Source: an uncultured Bacteroidota bacterium (GTDB taxonomy: Bacteria > Bacteroidota > Bacteroidia > Flavobacteriales > Schleiferiaceae). From it: a DNA stretch of 64,000 nt. Numbering within the stretch: position 1 is the first letter of the stretch; every line of letters starts with the position of its first letter. The translations under genes were made by a program, and so were the position numbers. Positions 28,505 through 37,263 of this stretch are shown here, piece after piece. The stretch lies in the NCBI GenBank assembly GCA_913057235.1, contig CAJXNI010000010.1:33179-97178 (forward strand). The letters are read 5' to 3'. The notes beneath the pieces are model-generated. The model searched no databases, was not told where the DNA came from, and worked only from the letters and a program-made list of their open reading frames with translations.

Positions 28505-29947
28505 ATGAGTGCAGAAGATCAATTATTAGAAGAAGTTACCGGTTCAGAGTATAAATACGGATTTTACACCAATATAGAGTCAGATAAAGCTCCTCCTGGG
28601 TTAAGTGCTGAAATAGTGCGTTTTATTTCAGCTAAAAAAAATGAGCCAAAGTGGATGTTGGAATGGCGGCTAGATGCTCTCAAAACTTTCATGAGCATGA
28701 AGGAGCCTTCATGGGCCCACATCTCTTATCCTGAGCCTGATTTGCAGGGTATTTCTTATTATTCTGCTCCAAAAAAGAAGAAAACTCTTGAAAGCTTGGA
28801 TCAGGTAGATCCAGAGCTTTTGGAAACCTTTAAAAAACTAGGTATTTCGCTGGAAGAGCAGAAAAGACTCACAGGTGTAGCCATGGATGTGGTAGTGGAT
28901 TCAGTGTCAGTGGCTACCACTTTTAAAGAAAAGTTGGCCGAACTTGGCGTTATTTTTTGCTCTATTTCGGAAGCTATTCAAGAGCATCCAGAATTGGTTA
29001 AAAAGCATTTGGGTACCGTAGTGCCTAAATCTGACAACTACTATGCAGCTCTAAATTCTGCGGTTTTCACCGATGGCTCTTTCTGCTACATACCCAAAGG
29101 CGTGCGCTGCCCCATGGAGTTAAGTACTTACTTCAGAATAAATGAAGCAGGTACGGGGCAGTTTGAGAGAACCTTACTTATAGCCGATGAGAATAGCTAT
29201 GTGAGTTACCTGGAAGGCTGCACTGCTCCTATGCGTGATGAGAATCAGTTACACGCAGCGGTGGTAGAATTAAAAGCTTTAAATGATGCGGAAATAAAAT
29301 ATTCTACCGTTCAAAACTGGTACCCAGGTGATAAAAACGGCAAGGGTGGCGTTTACAACTTTGTGACCAAGCGTGGCCTCTGCGAGAAGAATAGTAAAAT
29401 CAGTTGGACCCAGGTAGAGACCGGCTCAGCTGTAACATGGAAATATCCTTCTTGCATTCTTAAAGGAGAAAATTCGGTAGGAGAATTTTACTCGGTGGCG
29501 GTCACCAACAACTATCAGCAAGCAGATACTGGTACCAAAATGATTCATTTGGGCAAGAACACCAAGAGCACCATTATTAGTAAAGGTATTTGCGCAGGCA
29601 AGAGTAACGGTTCCTACCGTGGTTTGGTCAAAATTGGTCCCAGAGCCGAAAACGCCCGAAACTTTTCTCAATGCGACTCGCTATTGATGGGTAGTAGCTG
29701 CGGTTCCCACACCTTCCCTTATATAGAAACTCAAAATAAGAGTGCCAAGGTAGAGCACGAGGCCACTACCTCTAAAATTGGGGAGGATCAGATTTTTTAT
29801 TGCAATCAGCGCGGCATAGGTGAGGAAGAAGCTATTGCCTTAATCGTAAACGGCTATTGCAAAGACGTGCTGAACCAGCTTCCCATGGAGTTTGCTGTTG
29901 AGGCTCAAAAGCTTTTGGCCATATCATTAGAAGGTTCAGTAGGTTAA
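28505..29947 (+). CDS. sufB: Fe-S cluster assembly scaffold SufB
   Basis: 480 aa, the full family length. Typical SufB stretches are visible, such as [26 protein letters not shown], the NWYPGD segment and, near the end, [17 protein letters not shown]. SufB forms the SufBC2D complex on which clusters are built from sulfur delivered by SufS-SufE. The next gene, sufC, follows after 52 bp. Confidence 0.96.
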   Translation: MSAEDQLLEEVTGSEYKYGFYTNIESDKAPPGLSAEIVRFISAKKNEPKWMLEWRLDALKTFMSMKEPSWAHISYPEPDLQGISYYSAPKKKKTLESLDQVDPELLETFKKLGISLEEQKRLTGVAMDVVVDSVSVATTFKEKLAELGVIFCSISEAIQEHPELVKKHLGTVVPKSDNYYAALNSAVFTDGSFCYIPKGVRCPMELSTYFRINEAGTGQFERTLLIADENSYVSYLEGCTAPMRDENQLHAAVVELKALNDAEIKYSTVQNWYPGDKNGKGGVYNFVTKRGLCEKNSKISWTQVETGSAVTWKYPSCILKGENSVGEFYSVAVTNNYQQADTGTKMIHLGKNTKSTIISKGICAGKSNGSYRGLVKIGPRAENARNFSQCDSLLMGSSCGSHTFPYIETQNKSAKVEHEATTSKIGEDQIFYCNQRGIGEEEAIALIVNGYCKDVLNQLPMEFAVEAQKLLAISLEGSVG

Positions 29948-29999
29948 ATAGCGTCTGATTCATCCAACGAAAGTTGACAACTATTTTAAAACACATTAC

Positions 30000-30752
30000 A
30001 TGCTTAAAATAAAAAACTTGCACGCCCACATTGAGGGTAAGGAGATTTTACGAGGTATCAACCTAGAAGTGAAGCCGGGTGAGGTGCACGCTATAATGGG
30101 CCCCAATGGCTCGGGAAAAAGCACCCTCTCTTCGGTTATTGCTGGTAGAGAAGATTATGGAGTAAGCCAGGGAGAAATTGACTTTGAGGGTGAGGATATT
30201 TTAGACTTGGAGGCCGATGAACGTGCTCATAAAGGCGTTTTTCTCTCCTTTCAGTATCCAGTAGAAATTCCGGGGGTAACTGTAACCAATTTCTTGAAAA
30301 CGTCTATTAATGAAATGCGCAAAGCACGAGGCTTGGAACCCCTGCCAGCCAACAAGCTACTTAAGAAAATGCGCGAGAAAATGAGTTTGCTGGAAATGGA
30401 TAAAGGTTTTTTAAGCCGCTCATTGAATGAAGGTTTTTCGGGTGGTGAGAAAAAACGCAACGAGATTTTTCAGATGGCTATGCTGGAACCCAAATTAGCC
30501 ATTTTAGACGAAACTGATTCAGGTTTGGATATTGACGCGTTACGGGTTGTGGCCAATGGTGTGAATAAGTTGCGTACTAAAGACAATGCCGTGATTGTTA
30601 TCACCCATTACCAAAGACTTTTAGATCATATTGTGCCTGATTACGTGCATGTTTTGCATCAGGGGAAAATTGTGAAAAGCGGTGATAAAAACCTGGCGCT
30701 TCAATTAGAAGAAAAGGGTTATGACTGGCTTAAAGCCGAAACAGCAGTATAA
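30000..30752 (+). CDS. sufC: Fe-S assembly ATPase SufC
   Basis: 250 aa ABC-type ATPase. Walker A GPNGSGKST lies at residues 34-42, the SufC-type signature FSGGEKKRNEI near residue 147, and Walker B LAILDETDSGLD near 163. It drives conformational change of SufB/SufD rather than transport. Two bases separate its stop from the sufD start. Confidence 0.96.
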   Translation: MLKIKNLHAHIEGKEILRGINLEVKPGEVHAIMGPNGSGKSTLSSVIAGREDYGVSQGEIDFEGEDILDLEADERAHKGVFLSFQYPVEIPGVTVTNFLKTSINEMRKARGLEPLPANKLLKKMREKMSLLEMDKGFLSRSLNEGFSGGEKKRNEIFQMAMLEPKLAILDETDSGLDIDALRVVANGVNKLRTKDNAVIVITHYQRLLDHIVPDYVHVLHQGKIVKSGDKNLALQLEEKGYDWLKAETAV

Positions 30753-30753
30753 A

Positions 30754-32073
30754 ATGGAAGCACTTAAAGACACTTTAGAGTCTTCATTTATAGTATTTGA
30801 AAACGATCTGAACGGAGAGGCGCACAGCCCTATTCATAAAATTAGGCAGCAGGCTTTTCAGCGTTTTGAAAAAATGGGTTTCCCCACTAAGCGTGATGAA
30901 GAATGGAAATACACCAATCTAAAGCCAATTTTAAAACCTAACTTTAGGATTTTCCCGGGCACTGAAAACAGTATAGACTTTGCGCATATTAAGAAGTACT
31001 TTCTTAGTGATTTAGACTCGTATAAACTGGTTTTTGTAGATGGGGTTTTTAGCTCTTGGCTTAGTGAAACCACGCACGATAAATTTGATATCTGCACTTT
31101 TAGTAGCATGCTTACCAAGTATCAAGATGTGGCCACTAGATACTTCAATCAAGCCCTGCCAGAATCGGAGTCACTCTCTGCTGTAAATACGGCTTTCGCT
31201 AAAGAAGGGGCCTTTATTCGCATCAAAAAGAATAAAGTTGCAGATAAGCCCATACAGTTGTTATTCTTTACCACTGAGCACGGCCATGAGGTAATGACCC
31301 AGCCCAGAAATCTGATAGTTTTAGAAGAAAATGCCGAAGCCGTAATTACTGAGCGTCATCAAAGTTTGAGTGAGCATCCGGTGTTAACCAATAGCGCTAC
31401 GGAAATTTTTGCCCATAAAAATGCCCGTTTGCAATATTATAAGGTGCAAAATGATAATGACCAGGCTTCGCTCATTGATAATACATCATTGGTGCAATAT
31501 GGCCACAGTAACGTTGGCATTGGCACTTTTTCTTTTGGTAATAAGTTTATCCGCAACAACCTCAATATATTTTTAAGAGAAGAGCACACAGAAACCATGA
31601 TGGATGGTATTAGTGTGGGGTCTCATAAACAACATATTGATCATCACACCTTAGTAGACCATAAAGTGCCCAATTGCTACAGCAATGAGTTGTACAAGGG
31701 TATATATGATGATGCCGCCAAGGGAGTCTTCAACGGTAAGGTAATGGTGCATCCGCACGCCCAAAAAACCAATGCTTTTCAGCAGAATAATAATATTCTG
31801 CTAACCGATAAGTCATCGGTAGACACCAAACCACAATTGGAAATTTATGCCGATGACGTGCAATGCTCACACGGTTGCACCATTGGTCAGTTAGATGAGG
31901 AGGCCATGTTTTACCTAAAGTCCAGAGGAATACCCGAGAAGGAAGCCAAGGCTCTACTCTTGTATGCCTTCGCCAGCGATGGTTTACGCAACGTGAAAAT
32001 TGCCGAGCTGCGGAAAAAGCTTAATCGGCAAATAGCCAAAAAGCTACACGTTAATTTAGATTTTGAAATATGA
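30754..32073 (+). CDS. sufD: Fe-S cluster assembly protein SufD
   Basis: 439 aa. The start at 30754 is chosen because it directly follows the sufC stop and precedes the conserved DEEWKYTNL segment; an upstream in-frame ATG at 30721 would overlap sufC. The C-terminal half shows the SufB/SufD fold (KVMVHPHAQKTNAFQQN, CSHGCTIGQLDEEAMFYLKSRG). It partners SufB and SufC. Its stop overlaps the following methyltransferase start (ATGA). Confidence 0.95.
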   Translation: MEALKDTLESSFIVFENDLNGEAHSPIHKIRQQAFQRFEKMGFPTKRDEEWKYTNLKPILKPNFRIFPGTENSIDFAHIKKYFLSDLDSYKLVFVDGVFSSWLSETTHDKFDICTFSSMLTKYQDVATRYFNQALPESESLSAVNTAFAKEGAFIRIKKNKVADKPIQLLFFTTEHGHEVMTQPRNLIVLEENAEAVITERHQSLSEHPVLTNSATEIFAHKNARLQYYKVQNDNDQASLIDNTSLVQYGHSNVGIGTFSFGNKFIRNNLNIFLREEHTETMMDGISVGSHKQHIDHHTLVDHKVPNCYSNELYKGIYDDAAKGVFNGKVMVHPHAQKTNAFQQNNNILLTDKSSVDTKPQLEIYADDVQCSHGCTIGQLDEEAMFYLKSRGIPEKEAKALLLYAFASDGLRNVKIAELRKKLNRQIAKKLHVNLDFEI

Positions 32074-32792
32074 CCGCTACGCTTGACATTCACTTGACGC
32101 CTGCCGAGATTAACCAAGGCATTACCATCCCTCAGGCGAAAAGTTCAAGCCCGGTTTCGCAAAGTCAGGCGCAAACCATCTATGATTTTTTAAAGGCCAG
32201 GCCAGAGCTTAAAAAAACCCTTGAGGTAGGCTTTGCCATTGGTCGTTCGGCCGCCCATATAATTGCGGCAACACAGTCTCATCATCAGGTAATTGATCCC
32301 TTTCAAGAGGACTACGGCAGTTGGGGCATCAAGAATTTAAAGCAGTTAGGCTTAGAGGGGCACTATACTTTGCATGAGAAACTTTCGCACGAAGCGCTAC
32401 CCCAACTACTGGCAGAGGGCCTAAAATTTGATTTTATTTTCATTGATGGCGATCACCGTTTTGATGGGGCTTTCATTGATTTTTACTATTGTGACCTGTT
32501 GCTTAAACCCGGGGGCTTTGTGCTTTTGCACGATACCTGGATGCGCCCCATACGCTTGATCATGAGTTTCATCAATACCAACCGAGCTAACTACAAATTA
32601 GAGCTTGACGCTGATAACATGGCGCTTTACCAAAAGACCCAGGCGGAAGACGAGCGCGATGGCATGCACTTTAAGGAGTTTTACACTTCTAAATCGTATG
32701 CTCGGCATCATCTCACCATGCATGCTTATGAGCATCCGCATGGCTGGATCAACCGGCTAAAGGAAGGCCTAAAAAAACTAATGAAGAAGTAA
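32070..32792 (+). CDS. Class I SAM-dependent methyltransferase within the suf operon
   Basis: 240 aa with a methyltransferase fold of the Methyltransf_24 type: TLEVGFAIGRSAAHI (motif I), then FDFIFIDGDHRFDGAFIDF and PGGFVLLHDTW. The substrate is unknown. The ATG overlaps the sufD stop (ATGA) and the stop lies 5 bp before sufS, so it is a full member of the operon transcript. Such a gene is not part of the canonical SUF machinery; a role in cluster biogenesis would be inference only. Confidence 0.8.
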   Translation: MTATLDIHLTPAEINQGITIPQAKSSSPVSQSQAQTIYDFLKARPELKKTLEVGFAIGRSAAHIIAATQSHHQVIDPFQEDYGSWGIKNLKQLGLEGHYTLHEKLSHEALPQLLAEGLKFDFIFIDGDHRFDGAFIDFYYCDLLLKPGGFVLLHDTWMRPIRLIMSFINTNRANYKLELDADNMALYQKTQAEDERDGMHFKEFYTSKSYARHHLTMHAYEHPHGWINRLKEGLKKLMKK

Positions 32793-32797
32793 GAGAT

Positions 32798-34039
32798 ATG
32801 GAAGCTACCAAGACGTTGGAATTAAATGTAGAGGAGATACGGAAAGACTTTCCCATACTTCACCAAAAGGTGGAGGGTAGGCCTTTGGCTTATTTTGACA
32901 ATGCTGCCTCAACCCAAAAACCGCAGGTGGTTATTGACGCCATAAGTGAGTATTACCAAACTATTAATAGCAATGTGCACCGTGGCGTGCACCACTTGAG
33001 CCAGAAAGCCACGGATGCCTTTGAAAAAGGGAGAAGCATCGTGCGCAAGCACTTGAATGCGGCTCAAAACCATGAAATTATTTTCACCAAAGGAGTTACC
33101 GATAGCATTAATCTGGTAGCCAGTTCTTTAGGCAAAGGCTTAATTAAAGAAGGTGATGAAATCATTATCTCCACCCTGGAGCATCACAGTAATATTGTGC
33201 CCTGGCAAATGCTTTGCCAGCAAACGGGCGCAGTGCTAAAAGTAATCCCTGTGAACGATGCAGGAGAACTCGTTCAGGAAGAGTATGAAAAGCTCTTGAG
33301 TCGTAAAACCAAACTAGTAGCGGTAAATCACGTAAGTAACGCATTGGGGACGGTTAACCCGATAGCGGATATGATTGCCAAAGCCCATGCTGTGGGTGCT
33401 TGGTTCCTGGTAGACGGAGCCCAGTCGGTACCGCACATGAAGGTAGATGTGCAGGCACTTGATGCAGACTTTTACACCTTTAGTTCGCATAAAATTTTTG
33501 GCCCCACTGGTTTAGGAGTGCTGTATGGCAAGGAGTCTATTTTAGAAGAACTGCCTCCTTACCAGGGCGGTGGTGAAATGATTGCTGAGGTGACTTTTGA
33601 AAAAACCACCTATGCCGGCCTACCCCATAAGTTTGAAGCCGGCACCCCACACATTGAGGCCGGGGTGGTTTTAGGCAAAGCCTTGGATTACGTTAATACC
33701 ATCGGCTTAGACCGAATTGCCGCTTACGAGAAAGAGCTGTTGGATTACGGTACTGAGCAGTTGAGGAACAACTTTTCCAATATCCGTTTTATTGGTGAAG
33801 CCAAAGAAAAGGCCAGCGTAATTTCGTTCTTGTTGGGTGATATTCACCCGTATGATATTGGCGTGTTGCTGGATAAAATGGGCATTGCTACTCGTACCGG
33901 GCATCACTGCACCCAGCCGCTGATGAAGCATTTTGGCATACCGGGCACCATGCGCGCCAGCTTTGCCTTTTACAACACCAAGGCCGAAATTGATCAAATG
34001 GTGGAGGCTTTGGCTAAGGCCGAAATGATGCTGAGCTAA
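32798..34039 (+). CDS. sufS: Cysteine desulfurase SufS
   Basis: 413 aa PLP enzyme of the SufS/CsdA class. Lys232 in FSSHKIFGPTG binds PLP and Cys371 in TRTGHHCTQP is the active-site Cys. It converts cysteine to alanine and a persulfide that goes to SufE and SufB. In this window sufE is not adjacent but 5.4 kb downstream. A weak hairpin lies right after the stop. Confidence 0.95.
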   Translation: MEATKTLELNVEEIRKDFPILHQKVEGRPLAYFDNAASTQKPQVVIDAISEYYQTINSNVHRGVHHLSQKATDAFEKGRSIVRKHLNAAQNHEIIFTKGVTDSINLVASSLGKGLIKEGDEIIISTLEHHSNIVPWQMLCQQTGAVLKVIPVNDAGELVQEEYEKLLSRKTKLVAVNHVSNALGTVNPIADMIAKAHAVGAWFLVDGAQSVPHMKVDVQALDADFYTFSSHKIFGPTGLGVLYGKESILEELPPYQGGGEMIAEVTFEKTTYAGLPHKFEAGTPHIEAGVVLGKALDYVNTIGLDRIAAYEKELLDYGTEQLRNNFSNIRFIGEAKEKASVISFLLGDIHPYDIGVLLDKMGIATRTGHHCTQPLMKHFGIPGTMRASFAFYNTKAEIDQMVEALAKAEMMLS

Positions 34040-34051
34040 AAGCAGCTTTTA

Positions 34052-34978
34052 TTACTCTTTCTTTTGGAGAATAAAGGTACCGTAGGGGATGTCTAAATCC
34101 TCTATGCCTTCCCAATCCTTGTGGAGCTTAAGGCGTTCAATTTCCCCAGGTTCCGGGTCATGAAAAATTTCCTCTTTCGGCTCTAGCCCGTGGGATTTAA
34201 ACAGATTCCTAAAATACGAGAGCCGCAAGCGATTTTGAGGTTGAATGGTATTGTCAATGAGCTGCCAGGCTCTTTTTGAGAAGCGCAGGTAATTGAATTT
34301 TGAAATTCCCGCATCTACGTGCACAAAGTGATCGTAAACCCCAATGGCGTGGTAACCATAGCCCTTGGGTCGGGTAATACGGCTTATTTCCCGGGTGATG
34401 CCAGCCAGGGCTTGCTCGTTGATGTGCTCATACACATTTACGGAGTAGCACAAATCAAAATAGCCATTTTCAAAAGAAGTTTTAGCGGCATCGGTAATGT
34501 GCTGTTGAATGCCAAAAGCCTTTAAAGTAGCCGCAATACTTTGGTGTTTAGCCTTAGGGCGATGGCTCTCAAGAACCTTCCAACGGCTATCATCAAGCTG
34601 CGGTAGCCACTTTTTAAGTTTCCCCGCTTGCTGATAGTCGTAAAACTTTTGCAGCAGCTGAGCCAAATTTTCTGGCCGTAAATGCCCATTCAGGTCTACG
34701 GTAACTACCTCTTTAGTACCGCTTAAAGCGAAAGCCATGGGTACTATGGCGTGCCAGCCTGTACCAATTTCAAATACCCGGCTGTTTTCATTTTTAAAAC
34801 CCTGGGCCTGGCAGTGTTCCTGCAGTTCTAAAAAATGATCTAACATGGTATCAAAAAAAGCGTCACTCAGTATAACTGCTTTAGACACATATTTTTGAAA
34901 CAGATAATTCACTTTAAAGCCCCCGGGCATAATGCCCAAAACCTTCTGAATCACCGCTTTTAAAACCCATTTTCGCAT
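34052..34978 (-). CDS. Class I SAM-dependent methyltransferase-like protein
   Basis: 308 aa. Motif I reads VFEIGTGWHAIVPMAF (about residues 68-83), followed by VVTVDLNGHLRPEN and, later, DLCYSVNVYEHINE, a typical methyltransferase post-motif. The substrate is unknown. It lies on the opposite strand between sufS and the BNR-repeat genes, so it interrupts the suf gene order. It is not closely similar to the methyltransferase at 32070. Confidence 0.75.
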   Translation of the reverse strand: MRKWVLKAVIQKVLGIMPGGFKVNYLFQKYVSKAVILSDAFFDTMLDHFLELQEHCQAQGFKNENSRVFEIGTGWHAIVPMAFALSGTKEVVTVDLNGHLRPENLAQLLQKFYDYQQAGKLKKWLPQLDDSRWKVLESHRPKAKHQSIAATLKAFGIQQHITDAAKTSFENGYFDLCYSVNVYEHINEQALAGITREISRITRPKGYGYHAIGVYDHFVHVDAGISKFNYLRFSKRAWQLIDNTIQPQNRLRLSYFRNLFKSHGLEPKEEIFHDPEPGEIERLKLHKDWEGIEDLDIPYGTFILQKKE

Positions 34979-35108
34979 AGAAATTTGAAAGGCGCAAGTA
35001 TAGCTAAAAATAGCGTATTGGTTAAGGGAGGCTAACCCCAGAACAGGGGTTCTGTAAGAATTTTAGTAGCTTTAAAGCAACCTTTTGAATGCCTTGCGTC
35101 CTAAACTA

Positions 35109-35118
35109 AGGTTAACCT
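35109..35118. promoter_or_regulatory. Perfect 10-bp palindrome AGGTTAACCT
   Basis: It lies 12 bp before the start of the BNR-repeat gene. It may be a regulator-binding site, but a 10-bp palindrome can also arise by chance. Confidence 0.2.
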
Positions 35119-35130
35119 AAAATTCACCAA

Positions 35131-37230
35131 ATGAAACTTTTTATTACGCTCGTCCTTTCCTGTCTATTCTTTTCCCACTCGTATTCTCAGTGGATTGAGG
35201 TGGAAGGCGTAGAAGGTTCCGTGCAAGTGTCAGATATGGTAGAGTATCAACAGTATCTTTTTGCTGGAACCCAATGTGGTCTTTATGTCAAACACTTAAA
35301 TAGCTCAGAATGGGAACGCCTAGATTACTATTTTGTAAGGCATCTTTCTATCAATGGTGATACGTTAATTGAGTCTGTCTCTTCTGGAATAATTTACAGG
35401 GACTTAACCAGCACTACGTTTGATACGCTGTCGGCAGTTTTTGATCCTTATTTGTATAGTGCTGCGGCTACAGTCCAAGTAAATAATATAACCTATGCCC
35501 CCTCTAGCAGTGGCGTAATTGCTATAAAAAACAGTGGCGACTCTGTTTTTTATTTCAATGATGGGTTCCCGCTAAGTTACTATGTTGAGCCTTCTGGAGA
35601 TAGTATTCCGTTATGTGATGTTTTTCGACTTTTTAGAAACAACAAAACGCTGTATGCTTTTTCAGATAGCACCTTGTATAGGAGAAATGTAGATAGTGCT
35701 AAATGGCAAGTGGTGAGTACCAGCCAAGCCATTTTTGTGCCTTTACATGCAGCAGCAAGCAGCCAAGCCTTTTTTTCGCTTACGCGAGATTCACTTTACC
35801 GTAGCTTAGATACAGGTAAAACTTGGAAGGGGATTTACCCAAATAATTTAACTCCCAACTGGTTAGGTGATTTTACGGTAGTGAATAATGTGCTTTATAT
35901 GTTAGATGATAATCAAAGGGTAATGCAATCTGTAGACCAAGGTTTTACTTGGTTGCCGGCTTCAACCGGATTACAACAAGTGCCCTTTAATTTAGCGAGT
36001 ACACAAAATAGCCTCTATGCCAGTACTGAAAGAGGTTTAGAAAAGTATCAAGCAGGTTTGTGGTTTGTTGAAAACAGTAAAGGTATGGCTTGCACTCAAG
36101 GTGTCACTGGCATTATAAATAATTCTTTCGGTCTATTTATGAGTCAGTATTTAGGCATCTACAAATACATGGGCAGCAACGGTTGGCAAAACGTTAGCCC
36201 CAATGACACAGTCATAAATGTGTACGGCCCTTTATATTCCGCTGGCAATTCGTTAGTAGTAGCTAGTTATCAAAGTTCAAGTAGTTTTAACCCTACTGTT
36301 GATAGTGCCATTGTAAATGTTAGTGTAGATGGCGGACAAACCTGGCAAAGATACGGCTGGCCATTTGGGCGTGTAAGGGACATCCATTTTCTTCATCAAG
36401 GAGCTACGCTTTACGCGCTGGCAGGCGGTGACCTTTTTGAATCCTCAGACATGGGGGCCAGTTGGAGTGCTCTTGGGCCTCAACTATTAGGCTTATGGGC
36501 TAGCGAGAATAATGAGCTGGTCATTTATGACGGAAAGTATTGGTCGCCAGATCCTTGGAACGGGGAGATTGAGAGTTTTGACTTGACCACCGGACAAACT
36601 AAAGTTTGGCAGTTCTATAATATCTCGCCTAACGATGGCCATTTTGATTTGGTTTTTTCAAAAGATACTTTACTCTTTTCACATAATGGAACTAAAACCT
36701 ATTATAAAGGCAAAAACAGCCAGTGGCAAGCCTTTGCCAACCCACCGCTCTATTTAGAGGATACGGAGAACTTTGCTAATCAAATTTTTGCTTATGGCCG
36801 CGAGGGTTTTATTTCTCAGAGTAAAACAGGTTTACAGCCTTGGCAGGTAGTTACCGATACTTTACCACAAGGCGTATGGCCTTCTGGAGCATTAACTATT
36901 TACCAAGACACTTTTTTTGTATCTACACTAACCAATATTTTTAAACACCCCGTACCAGACTCGTTGCTTTTAAACTTGGCCGAAATAGCCCAAACCAAAC
37001 AGTACGATCTTTATCCCAACCCGGCCAATTCCAGCCTCACCTTAAATGGCCCAGCGGGCGGGCCGCTGCTGCTGGAAATACACACGGCCGAAGGTCGGCT
37101 TTGCTTTCGTGCAGCGGTGCAAACCAAGCAGCGCATAAACTTGCCAGAACTCCCAGCGGGGCTTTATTGGGTGCGCCTCACGGGCGATGACGGTTTACGT
37201 GAAACGCACCGGCTGATAATAAAAGACTAA
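35131..37230 (+). CDS. Secreted beta-propeller (Asp-box/BNR) protein with type A T9SS sorting domain, paralogue 1
   Basis: 699 aa. A signal peptide ends near SYSQ (residue 20). Several Asp-box motifs of the S-x-D-x-G-x-T-W type are seen (SLDTGKTWKGI, SVDQGFTWLP, SVDGGQTWQRY, SSDMGASWS), pointing to a sialidase-like beta-propeller. The last 75 residues start with YPNPANSSLTLNG and form a type A Por secretion domain. Exported by T9SS; ligand or substrate unknown, and sialidase activity should not be assumed. A close paralogue follows after 33 bp. Confidence 0.85.
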   Translation: MKLFITLVLSCLFFSHSYSQWIEVEGVEGSVQVSDMVEYQQYLFAGTQCGLYVKHLNSSEWERLDYYFVRHLSINGDTLIESVSSGIIYRDLTSTTFDTLSAVFDPYLYSAAATVQVNNITYAPSSSGVIAIKNSGDSVFYFNDGFPLSYYVEPSGDSIPLCDVFRLFRNNKTLYAFSDSTLYRRNVDSAKWQVVSTSQAIFVPLHAAASSQAFFSLTRDSLYRSLDTGKTWKGIYPNNLTPNWLGDFTVVNNVLYMLDDNQRVMQSVDQGFTWLPASTGLQQVPFNLASTQNSLYASTERGLEKYQAGLWFVENSKGMACTQGVTGIINNSFGLFMSQYLGIYKYMGSNGWQNVSPNDTVINVYGPLYSAGNSLVVASYQSSSSFNPTVDSAIVNVSVDGGQTWQRYGWPFGRVRDIHFLHQGATLYALAGGDLFESSDMGASWSALGPQLLGLWASENNELVIYDGKYWSPDPWNGEIESFDLTTGQTKVWQFYNISPNDGHFDLVFSKDTLLFSHNGTKTYYKGKNSQWQAFANPPLYLEDTENFANQIFAYGREGFISQSKTGLQPWQVVTDTLPQGVWPSGALTIYQDTFFVSTLTNIFKHPVPDSLLLNLAEIAQTKQYDLYPNPANSSLTLNGPAGGPLLLEIHTAEGRLCFRAAVQTKQRINLPELPAGLYWVRLTGDDGLRETHRLIIKD

Positions 37231-37263
37231 AGAAAACCACCTTAAAGCAAACTGACACACGCT

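Noticed and set aside
35034..35051. AACCCC-AGAACA-GGGGTT hairpin upstream of the first Asp-box gene
   Set aside because: Only 6 bp, no T run on either strand and no clear relation to the promoter; too weak to call.
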